Assembly (NCBI GenBank): GCA_016845285.1
Contig: JAERSX010000723.1
Span: 1-7,530, forward strand
Origin: Deltaproteobacteria bacterium
GTDB lineage: Bacteria; Myxococcota_A; UBA796; UBA2385
Direction of reading: 5' to 3'
Length of the DNA: 7,530 bases
Shown here: piece after piece, positions 1 to 5,356 of the stretch
How the letters are laid out: every line of letters starts with the position of its first letter
Position numbering within the stretch: the stretch's first letter is position 1
Translations under genes and position numbers: made by a program
The notes under the pieces: model-generated
What the model saw: only the letters and a program-made list of their open reading frames with translations
What the model was told of the DNA's origin: nothing
Database searches by the model: none

Positions 1-1222
1 GACCACCCGCTGCTGCGATTCCCAGGCACAGCTGCACCCCGACCACGAATCGATCGGTGCTGTGGATGGTCGCGTTGAAGAGGGGGAAGGCGTAGTAGAA
101 GGCGAGGTGGATGGGGTTGTAGCTGCCAGGCCAGCTCCGAGCGTGATCGAGGGTCACGGTGGGGCCCATGGCCAGCGCAGCGAACAGCACGGCACCGCCG
201 AGTGCCCAGCGCGCACCCGGAGCGCCGCGGACCGCGCCCAACACGGCGAGCCCCAGGGCGACGAAGCCTGCGTAGGCCGCGTACTGCAGGCGCTCGACTC
301 CCGCGATGTTCACGCGCAGGCCGGCCTCTCCGGGCAGGAAGAAGTCCGCCAGGGGGACCTGGTTGGTCTCGGGCAGCGACCATGGCCCGGGGCCACTCGG
401 GAACAGACCCAGCTGTCGCTCGTAGACGGCCTCCCCCGCCTCGACGGAGCCCCGCATGGCCAGCCAGAGGGGCAGCAACACGAGGGCCAGCAGACCGACT
501 GAGAGCCCGAGGCGCACGAGCTTGCCGCGGTCGAGGCGCCATGGGTCACCCAGCTCGCGCCGCCAGGGCCGCGTCATCAACCAGCCTGCCCCCATCAAGG
601 CCAGCCCCACACTCGCCGTCACCGCAAAGCTCCAGCACCCCGCCGCCTGCACCAGCAGCCAGGCGGGTGTCGCCAGGACCGGCACCCAGCTCCGGGAGCC
701 CAGCAGCCCCAGGCCACCATGGAGCGCCAGCGGCAGGGCAAAGACGAAGGCCGTCTCCGAGACGCCGCAGCCCATGGCGAAGGCCAGGGTCCAGGCGCTC
801 ACCCCGAACACCAGGCCCGCCAGAGGCGCAGCCGCAGCCCGTCCCGGTCCGAGGATCCGGGCGGCCAGCACACCGCTCGCCCAGACCGCCAAGGCGATGT
901 GCAGCCCGTAGAGCAGGTTGTAGACAGCCGACGGCGACAGCACGAGCCGCAAGGGAGCACTCAACAGCGCATTGGCCGTGTCGAGCGAGAAGAAGCCGCC
1001 CCCCGTCGGGAAGAAGATGAGGTTGGTCTGGGTGGGAATGCGGCCGGTCTCGAGGAGCGTGTGCCAGACCCACCACTGGCTCCACACGTGCTTCGCAGCG
1101 TCCGAGCCGTCTCCACCGATGAGCGCCCCCGGTCCACCCGCCGCCAGGCCCGGCCCCACGACCAGGACCGCCGCAGCCAGGCCCGTGGCGAGGAGGACGA
1201 GGTGGTGGCGCGCCGCCGTCAT
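1..1222 (-). CDS. GT-C/YfhO-like polytopic membrane protein, 3' end beyond window
   Basis: The open frame reads leftward from an ATG at 1222-1220 for 407 codons without a stop and leaves the window, so the C-terminus is missing. The product is very hydrophobic with roughly nine or ten membrane helices (about residues 7-27, 98-122, 132-150, 157-174, 180-215, 237-256, 312-332, 338-355, 395 onward). After the first helix an extracytoplasmic loop carries GGDGSDAAKHVWSQWW (about 36-51) and a TNLIFFPTGG element. Later comes a segment ending in FPLFNATIHSTDRFVVG (about 379-395). This arrangement, with an acidic loop after helix 1 and a late P-x-F...R-F motif, is typical of GT-C-fold lipid-linked sugar transferases and YfhO-like proteins, usually annotated as hypothetical membrane proteins or glycosyltransferases. 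Donor and acceptor cannot be told. It follows the thioesterase gene by 9 bases, so co-transcription is likely. Membrane location is secure; the enzymatic role is inference. Confidence 0.8.
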   Translation of the reverse strand, partial: MTAARHHLVLLATGLAAAVLVVGPGLAAGGPGALIGGDGSDAAKHVWSQWWVWHTLLETGRIPTQTNLIFFPTGGGFFSLDTANALLSAPLRLVLSPSAVYNLLYGLHIALAVWASGVLAARILGPGRAAAAPLAGLVFGVSAWTLAFAMGCGVSETAFVFALPLALHGGLGLLGSRSWVPVLATPAWLLVQAAGCWSFAVTASVGLALMGAGWLMTRPWRRELGDPWRLDRGKLVRLGLSVGLLALVLLPLWLAMRGSVEAGEAVYERQLGLFPSGPGPWSLPETNQVPLADFFLPGEAGLRVNIAGVERLQYAAYAGFVALGLAVLGAVRGAPGARWALGGAVLFAALAMGPTVTLDHARSWPGSYNPIHLAFYYAFPLFNATIHSTDRFVVGVQLCLGIAAAGG

Positions 1223-1231
1223 GGACGGATG

Positions 1232-1651
1232 CTACCCACCCGTCTCCAGCACGTGCCGATCGAGCACGAAGCAGGTGAAGCTGCCGCGCATCACCTCGCG
1301 CGCGCCCACGCGCGCCACCACCTCGACGACCCGCTTGCGCCCCTTCTCTCCAGACACCTCGGCGCTGGCCTCGACCTCTTCGCCCACCTGCACGGGCGCC
1401 AGGAAGCGTGTCTCTGCGGCGCCCAGCACCACGTTGGGGTCGTTGACGGCGAGCATGGCGGCGTAGTCGGCGAGGCCGAAGACGAAGCCACCGTGCACCA
1501 GACCGCGGGCGTCGGCGCCCATGGCCGCCGTGGTCTCCAGACGCACCACAGCGGAGCCCACGCCCAAGCGCACCGGCCCCCCGCAGAGCGTGGGGTCGAT
1601 GCCCAGATGGGTGTTGGGCGACACCGAGCCCGGCTCAGTAGTCGTCGTCAT
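1232..1651 (-). CDS. PaaI-like hotdog-fold thioesterase
   Basis: This is a 139-aa single hotdog domain, the normal size for the PaaI/4HBT thioesterase family (COG2050-like), whose members hydrolyse acyl-CoA or related thioesters in the cytoplasm. The hallmark is HGGFVFGLADYAAMLA at residues 53-68: the HGG turn starts the central hotdog helix, and D62 in GLAD matches the catalytic acid position of PaaI-type enzymes. It is followed by a TRFLAPVQVGEEVEA strand pair (81-95) and a closing FTCFVL strand. The chosen ATG (1651-1649) lies inside the upstream gene, overlapping it by 17 bases in another frame. Only a distant GGAGG (12 bases) or an immediately adjacent GAGG precedes it, so translational coupling is likely. 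A GTG at 1624-1622 would give 130 aa beginning just before the conserved NTHLGIDP and is a reasonable alternative. A longer in-frame ATG at 1699 would overlap the neighbour far more and is disfavoured. Substrate unknown. Confidence 0.9.
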   Translation of the reverse strand: MTTTTEPGSVSPNTHLGIDPTLCGGPVRLGVGSAVVRLETTAAMGADARGLVHGGFVFGLADYAAMLAVNDPNVVLGAAETRFLAPVQVGEEVEASAEVSGEKGRKRVVEVVARVGAREVMRGSFTCFVLDRHVLETGG

Positions 1652-1874
1652 CCTCGAGTTCGGCCTCCCGCAGGAGCTGCTCGCGGGACTTGCTGCCACG
1701 CACGAAGGCGCGGGAGGCGTCGGCGCCAGCCTGGATCGCCTCGCCGATCTTCACCTTCTTCTTGCCCCGCTTGCGCAGCACCAACATGCCGACGAGTGCC
1801 AGGAACAGGACGAAGAAAAACAGGCAGCAGAGACCACTGCACAACAGGGAAATGACGATGCTGATCAAGTCCAC
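1635..1874 (-). CDS. Small single-pass membrane protein with poly-acidic tail (hypothetical)
   Basis: This 79-aa protein starts at a GTG (1874-1872) six bases after an AGGAG ribosome binding site. That is better supported than the upstream ATG at 2108, which would run back through the divergent promoter region and into the ridA gene. Residues 5-33 form one strongly hydrophobic helix containing three cysteines (C12, C16, C17) and a Phe run. A basic stop-transfer patch RKRGKKKVK (34-42) follows, predicting N-terminus out and C-terminus in the cytoplasm. The cytoplasmic part has a probable amphipathic helix (about 44-72, IGEAIQAGADASRAFVRG...) and ends in EDDDDY. I do not recognise a named family. 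It is the first gene of the leftward unit, and its last 17 bases encode the start of the thioesterase. The reading frame is convincing from its RBS, composition and protein architecture; the function is unknown. Confidence 0.8.
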   Translation of the reverse strand: MDLISIVISLLCSGLCCLFFFVLFLALVGMLVLRKRGKKKVKIGEAIQAGADASRAFVRGSKSREQLLREAELEDDDDY

Positions 1875-1880
1875 GACGGA

Positions 1881-1885
1881 CTCCT
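1881..1885 (-). promoter_or_regulatory. Ribosome binding site deciding a GTG start
   Basis: On the minus strand AGGAG lies six bases before the GTG at 1874. It is the clearest Shine-Dalgarno sequence in the leftward unit and fixes the start of the small membrane protein gene. Confidence 0.75.
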
Positions 1886-1961
1886 GGGAGAGACGAGCGC
1901 AAAGCGCCCCATAGGCCACAACTCCGAGATTGGACCACCGTGTCGCCCCTCGGGCAAGAGC

Positions 1962-1978
1962 GGGTAGGTGGGCTACCC
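1962..1978. repeat. Short inverted repeat in the divergent promoter region
   Basis: GGGTAG and CTACCC form a perfect 6-base inverted repeat around a 5-base GTGGG spacer, 57 bases before the ridA start. It could be an operator half-site pair or a small hairpin in the ridA leader. It has no T-run in the rightward sense strong enough for a terminator. A repeat this short can arise by chance in GC-rich DNA. Confidence 0.35.
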
Positions 1979-2025
1979 TTCCGCCCCTCGCTGAGCGTCC
2001 TCTGGAACAGCCGCTCACAGCCCAC

Positions 2026-2029
2026 GGAG
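2026..2029 (+). promoter_or_regulatory. Ribosome binding site of the RidA-family gene
   Basis: GGAG lies five bases before the ATG at 2035. It selects that start over the in-frame ATG at 1930, which lacks such a site and would add a non-conserved, Arg/Pro-rich leader. Confidence 0.65.
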
Positions 2030-2034
2030 ACCTC

Positions 2035-2502
2035 ATGTCCGGAACCGTCGAAGCCCGCCTCGCCCAGCTCGGACTGGACGTACCCACAGCTCCCACACCG
2101 GCCGCCAACTACATCCCCTGGGTGCGCACCGGAAACCTCGTCTACATCGCAGGACAGGTGCCCATGAAGGACGGCGCCTTCCGCTGGGTGGGCAAGGTCG
2201 GTGCGGAGTGGAGCATGGACGAGGGCAAGCAGGCGGCCCGAGAGGTCGCACTCAACATCCTCAGTCAGCTCAAAGCAGCCCTCGACGGAGACCTCGACCG
2301 GGTGGTGCGCGCCGTCAAGCTCAACGGCTTCGTCAACTGCGTGCCCGACTTCGTACACCAGCCCGCCGTCATCAATGGCGCGAGCGAGCTGATGATCGAG
2401 GTCTTTGGCGATGCCGGCCGCCATGCGCGCTCTGCTGTGGGCGTGGCCAGCCTGCCCTTCGGCGTCGCGGTGGAGATCGACGGGGTGTTCGAGGTCCGGT
2501 GA
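2035..2502 (+). CDS. RidA family (YjgF/YER057c/UK114) protein, long-form subgroup
   Basis: The product has 155 aa, about 25 longer than archetypal RidA and matching the longer YjgF/UK114-like subgroup. Family motifs appear in order: NYIPWVRTGNLVYIAGQVP (25-43), the first strand and G-Q turn; GKVG (53-56); AREVALNILSQLKAAL (68-83), the main helix; LDRVVRAVKLNGFVN (87-101); and INGASELMIEVFG...RHARSAVGVASLP (113-141). R132 in the ARSAVGVA segment and E147 in VEID occupy the positions of the arginine and glutamate used by true RidA to bind and deaminate reactive 2-aminoacrylate-type enamines, so imine/enamine deaminase activity is possible. This subgroup has not been clearly assigned a substrate. 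Cytosolic, probably trimeric by family precedent. It opens the rightward unit; the next gene follows after 75 bases, so it may be only loosely linked to the carbamoyltransferase cassette. Confidence 0.93.
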   Translation: MSGTVEARLAQLGLDVPTAPTPAANYIPWVRTGNLVYIAGQVPMKDGAFRWVGKVGAEWSMDEGKQAAREVALNILSQLKAALDGDLDRVVRAVKLNGFVNCVPDFVHQPAVINGASELMIEVFGDAGRHARSAVGVASLPFGVAVEIDGVFEVR

Positions 2503-2563
2503 GTCACGGAGGCCCTGGATCGGCGAGTGGCCCTTCCCCTATGCTCGGCCCACCGCAGAACAT

Positions 2564-2567
2564 GGAG
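2564..2567 (+). promoter_or_regulatory. Possible ribosome binding site of the ferritin-like gene
   Basis: GGAG lies ten bases before the ATG at 2578, a slightly long spacing. It is the best available site and favours 2578 over the in-frame ATG at 2527, whose first 17 residues look like translated leader. Confidence 0.4.
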
Positions 2568-2577
2568 CGCACGGCGC

Positions 2578-3324
2578 ATGGGTCGATTTCGACAGACCTG
2601 GATCGGTCTCGTGAGCGAGGTCTCGTGGCGCCTGCCGGGCTGGCCCGTGAAGCTGCTCACAGCCTTTGGCCAGGCCGAGCGCGGCAGCTTCTACGACATG
2701 CTCGCCGCCGCCGAGGCGACCGATCGCCCGGACCTCCGGCGAAAGTACTTCGAGCACGCCCTCGATGAGAGCCAGCACGCCATCTACTTCCGCGATCGGG
2801 TCATGGCCCTCGGCGGCATCGACCGGGCCCGGGCTGCCATGGAAGAGGCCGGCGCGCTGACGAGCCGGGGCATCGTGGGCGGAGAGTCGCTCTACGAGCG
2901 CCTGGGCGAGATCGACTTCCTGGCCTTCGTGCACGTCGCCGAGGCCGAGGCCATCGAGCAATTCAGCGTCTACTGCGACCGGGAGCTGCCCGATCCCGAG
3001 ACCATCGCCATGCTCCAGAAGATCATGCCGGACGAGAAATTCCACACCGCATACCCACTGCACGAGCTGGAGCAGCGCCGCAAGCAGGGCAAAGGCAAGC
3101 AGGTCGACACGGCCCTCCGCCGCGTGAAGTGGAACCGACTCAAGGAAGGCTGGCTCCGCTTCTCCCGTGACGTCGGCCACGTGATGAGCTCGGTCTGGCT
3201 GTTCCTGCTCTACGCCATCCTCATCCCGCCGTTCTCGCTGCTCGGCAAGGTGGAGCGCGGCGGCTGGCAGGCTCCCCGACGCGACCGACGGCCGCTGGCC
3301 GTGGCGGCACGCTCCCAGGGATGA
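2578..3324 (+). CDS. Ferritin-like di-iron protein with C-terminal membrane segment
   Basis: The product has 248 aa. A four-helix ferritin-like fold is indicated by the ligand pattern E, ExxH, E, ExxH: E34 (QAERGSF), E64 and H67 (DESQH), E124 or E127 (VAEAEAIEQF), E153 and H156 (PDEKFH). This is the classic set for a non-haem di-iron centre, so oxidase, oxygenase or iron/peroxide chemistry is possible; the substrate is unknown. After a basic linker (about 165-195), residues 202-223 (VMSSVWLFLLYAILIPPFSLLG) form a hydrophobic membrane helix ending in a P-P kink, followed by a basic tail. The protein is thus probably anchored with the di-iron domain and tail on the cytoplasmic face. Its TGA overlaps the carbamoyltransferase ATG (ATGA, 4 bases), implying translational coupling and a shared pathway. 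The domain call is firm; the role is inferred. A desaturase-like or rubrerythrin-like relative cannot be excluded. Confidence 0.85.
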   Translation: MGRFRQTWIGLVSEVSWRLPGWPVKLLTAFGQAERGSFYDMLAAAEATDRPDLRRKYFEHALDESQHAIYFRDRVMALGGIDRARAAMEEAGALTSRGIVGGESLYERLGEIDFLAFVHVAEAEAIEQFSVYCDRELPDPETIAMLQKIMPDEKFHTAYPLHELEQRRKQGKGKQVDTALRRVKWNRLKEGWLRFSRDVGHVMSSVWLFLLYAILIPPFSLLGKVERGGWQAPRRDRRPLAVAARSQG

Positions 3325-5087
3325 GCACCTGGATCCTGGGCATCTCCGCCCTCTACCACGATGCGGCCGCCGTTCTCCTGCGGGACGGAGTCATCGTGGC
3401 GGCCGCCCAGGAGGAACGCTTCAGCCGGGTGAAGCACGACGCATCGCTGCCCGTTCGGGCGACGAAGTGGTGCCTGGAACAGGGTGGGATCTCCATCGGA
3501 GACCTCGATCACCTCGTGTTCTACGAGAAGCCCCTGCGCAAATTCGAGCGCATCCTCGCCAACTCCGTGGCCACCTTCCCACGTTCCTGGCGGGCCTTCC
3601 CGCGGCAGATGGTCACCTGGCTGGGCAGCAAGCTCTGGGTGCGCAACCAGCTCGTCGCCACCTTCGGGATCCAGCCCCACAAGCTGCTCTTCAGCGAGCA
3701 CCACCTCAGCCACGCCGCCAGCGCATTCCTGTGCTCGCCCTACGATGAGGCCACCATCCTCACCGTCGACGGGGTGGGCGAGGAAGCGACGACCGGGCTC
3801 TGGCGCGGGACGGCCGAGGCCCCCTTCATCGAGCCCCTGGCCGAGGTCCGCTTCCCCCACTCGCTGGGCATGTTCTACTCGACGATCACGGCGTTGTTGG
3901 GCTTCGCCGTGAACTCCGGCGAGTACAAGGTCATGGGCATGGCCGCGTATGGCGAGCCGCGCTTCCGGGCCGAGATGGACAAGCTCCTGCGCCTCGAAGA
4001 CGGCGGCGCCTTCTCTCTCGACCTCGACTACTTCTCGTTCCACTACCACCCCACCCAGAGCTACCGCCCCCGCCTGGTCGATCTCCTCGGCGAGCCTCGG
4101 ATGCCCGGCGAGCCCTTCCGGCCGACGGCCATCGCCGGAGATGCATCCGCCGAGGCCGTCGCCCGCAACCAGCGCTTCGCCGACATCGCGGCCAGCGCCC
4201 AGAGCGCCATCGAAGACGCCCTGCTGCACGTGGTCCGCGCCGCCCACGCCGAGCACGGCGGAGACACCCTGTGCATGGCCGGCGGTGTCGCCCTCAACTC
4301 GGTGGCCAACCACCGCCTGGCCAAGGACGGCCCCTACGACAAGCTCTGGATCCAGCCGGCTGCCGGCGACGCCGGCGGTGCCCTCGGCGCTGCCCTCTGG
4401 GCCTGGCACTGCGTGCTCGGCAAGCCCCGGGCCGCCACGCTGGACCGCATCGACCTCGGCCGCTCGTGGGCCCGCGACCAGACCCGTCAGATCCTGGACG
4501 ACCTCGGCACCACCTACGAAGACCTCGGAGACACGAGCACGAGCACGACACGAGCCGCCGAAGACCTCGCCCGAGGCGACATCATCGGTTGGTTCGATGG
4601 TCGCTTCGAGTGGGGCCCCCGCGCGCTGGGGCACCGCAGCATCCTGGCCGACCCCCGCGGCGCCGACACCAAGGACAAGGTCAACGCCCGCATCAAGTTC
4701 CGCGAGTCATTCCGTCCCTTCGCTCCCGCCATCACCGAGGAGGCGGCCGACGACTGGTACGACATCGCACCAGCGGCCCGGGTCCCCTTGCGCTTCATGC
4801 TGGCCACGCCCACACTGAAGCCTGAGCGGGAGGGCAGCTTGCCAGCCACGACCCACCTCGACGGCACCAGCCGCGTGCAGATCGTGCGACGGTCCGATCA
4901 CCCCCACTTTCACGAGCTCATCACCGCCTTCTCCGGCCACTCCGACACACCGGTCCTGCTGAACACCTCGTTCAACCTCAAGGGCGACCCCATCGTGGCC
5001 TCCCCCATCGACGCCCTGGCCACGCTGCGCCGCAGCGAGCTCGACACTCTCTACTTGGATGGCTTCCGTGTCCCAAGCCCAGACTGA
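3321..5087 (+). CDS. O-carbamoyltransferase, NodU/CmcH/TobZ family (SxtI-like)
   Basis: This complete 588-aa enzyme has the usual family length. Members transfer a carbamoyl group from carbamoyl phosphate, through a carbamoyl-adenylate made with ATP, to a hydroxyl on a sugar, antibiotic or toxin. The N-terminal Kae1-like domain shows GISALYHDAAAVLL (7-20), EERFSRVKHD (31-40), the metal-binding FSEHHLSHAASAF (124-136; H127 and H131), LTVDGVGE (147-154), MAGGVALNSVAN (319-330) and QPAAGDAGGALGAAL (345-359). The C-terminal YrdC-like domain shows GRFEWGPRALGHRSILADPR (427-446), IKFRESFRPFAPAI (458-471) and PVLLNTSFNLKGDPIV (544-559). All hallmark motifs look intact, so an active enzyme is expected. 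The ATG overlaps the upstream ferritin-like stop by 4 bases and the 3' end overlaps the DUF5989 gene by 29. The acceptor is unknown: no NRPS, PKS or obvious sugar-nucleotide genes are in view. Confidence 0.96.
   Translation: MSTWILGISALYHDAAAVLLRDGVIVAAAQEERFSRVKHDASLPVRATKWCLEQGGISIGDLDHLVFYEKPLRKFERILANSVATFPRSWRAFPRQMVTWLGSKLWVRNQLVATFGIQPHKLLFSEHHLSHAASAFLCSPYDEATILTVDGVGEEATTGLWRGTAEAPFIEPLAEVRFPHSLGMFYSTITALLGFAVNSGEYKVMGMAAYGEPRFRAEMDKLLRLEDGGAFSLDLDYFSFHYHPTQSYRPRLVDLLGEPRMPGEPFRPTAIAGDASAEAVARNQRFADIAASAQSAIEDALLHVVRAAHAEHGGDTLCMAGGVALNSVANHRLAKDGPYDKLWIQPAAGDAGGALGAALWAWHCVLGKPRAATLDRIDLGRSWARDQTRQILDDLGTTYEDLGDTSTSTTRAAEDLARGDIIGWFDGRFEWGPRALGHRSILADPRGADTKDKVNARIKFRESFRPFAPAITEEAADDWYDIAPAARVPLRFMLATPTLKPEREGSLPATTHLDGTSRVQIVRRSDHPHFHELITAFSGHSDTPVLLNTSFNLKGDPIVASPIDALATLRRSELDTLYLDGFRVPSPD
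4532..4554 (+). repeat. Short CACGAG tandem run inside the carbamoyltransferase gene
   Basis: CACGAG, CACGAG, CACGA, CACGAG follow one another and encode the Thr/Ser run TSTST at about residues 405-409, in the linker between the Kae1-like and YrdC-like regions. The six-base unit keeps frame if copies are gained or lost. It sits in a segment expected to vary and is probably of little consequence. Confidence 0.6.
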
Positions 5088-5295
5088 GCCAACCGCGCCG
5101 ACCGAGCACACGCCCACACGCACCGAGTCGATCCTCATGCGCTTCGGCACCGTGGGCGAGCTGCTGATGCTGGTGAGCGCGGGTGGACGGTGGTGGATGC
5201 TGCCGCTGGTGCTGGCGCTGGTGGTGCTGGGGTTCGGGCTCGTTGCGCTCCAGAGCGTCGAGTACATCGCACCGTTCATCTACATGGTGTTCTGA
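5059..5295 (+). CDS. DUF5989 family small membrane protein
   Basis: The product has 78 aa. The C-terminal 52 residues match the DUF5989 pattern: an amphipathic start (RFGTVGELLMLV), a W-W pair just before a single membrane helix (RWWMLPLVLALVVLGFGLVAL, 44-64), then an ending rich in aromatic and hydrophobic residues, APFIYMVF. Proteins of this kind are typically encoded next to NodU/CmcH-type carbamoyltransferases, including the SxtK position in saxitoxin clusters; their function is not established, and a membrane tether or chaperone for the transferase is a guess. The ATG at 5059 overlaps the carbamoyltransferase end by 29 bases and has no clear Shine-Dalgarno. It adds a 26-residue Thr/Pro/Glu-rich leader with coding-like GC-rich third positions. 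An ATG at 5137 would give the compact 52-aa form usual for the family and also lacks a good site, so the start is unsettled. Confidence 0.85.
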   Translation: MASVSQAQTEPTAPTEHTPTRTESILMRFGTVGELLMLVSAGGRWWMLPLVLALVVLGFGLVALQSVEYIAPFIYMVF

Positions 5296-5347
5296 AGAGA
5301 ACGTGTCTGACGGAGGGGCACCTCTTGTCCTGGCGAGCCCCGGCCCA

Positions 5348-5352
5348 AAGGA
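5348..5352 (+). promoter_or_regulatory. Ribosome binding site of the UvrA-like gene
   Basis: AAGGA lies four bases before the ATG at 5357, in the 61-base gap after the DUF5989 gene. I see no terminator in that gap, so read-through from the cassette is possible. Confidence 0.55.
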
Positions 5353-5356
5353 CCCC

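Larger units (their letters stand above)
1875..2034. promoter_or_regulatory. Divergent intergenic region, presumed to hold both promoters
   Basis: These 160 bases separate the leftward three-gene unit from the rightward ridA unit and are the only clearly non-coding stretch over 100 bases. Both transcription starts should lie here. I could not pick a convincing -35/-10 pair: TTGGAC at 1930-1935 and TACCCT at 1974-1979 each resemble half a promoter but are 38 bases apart. A short perfect inverted repeat lies at 1962-1978 and is listed separately. Confidence 0.5.

Noticed and set aside
546..1085. 179-codon minus-strand frame overlapping the GT-C-like gene
   Set aside because: It is a shifted frame of the real membrane protein gene on the same strand. 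The correct frame is open for all 407 codons with clear membrane helices and is not frameshifted.
719..1855. 378-codon open frame on the plus strand
   Set aside because: It runs antisense to the GT-C-like, thioesterase and small membrane protein genes; His/Arg/Gln-rich without domains.
1648..2424. 258-codon open frame on the minus strand
   Set aside because: It is antisense to the RidA gene and crosses the divergent intergenic region; no family resemblance.
2515..2545. TATGCT at 2540-2545 as a -10 box for the ferritin-like gene
   Set aside because: The hexamer is promoter-like, but no acceptable -35 element lies 16-18 bases upstream (GGATCG or similar), so an internal promoter is only a possibility.
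3210..4634. 474-codon open frame on the minus strand
   Set aside because: It is the antisense shadow of the carbamoyltransferase, with no motif and low-complexity Gly/Glu/Val-rich content.
5296..5356. Terminator between DUF5989 and the UvrA-like gene
   Set aside because: Only GAGG-GGCA-CCTC, a four-base stem without a T-run, and a weak long-loop GGGGC/GCCCC pairing are present; neither is convincing.
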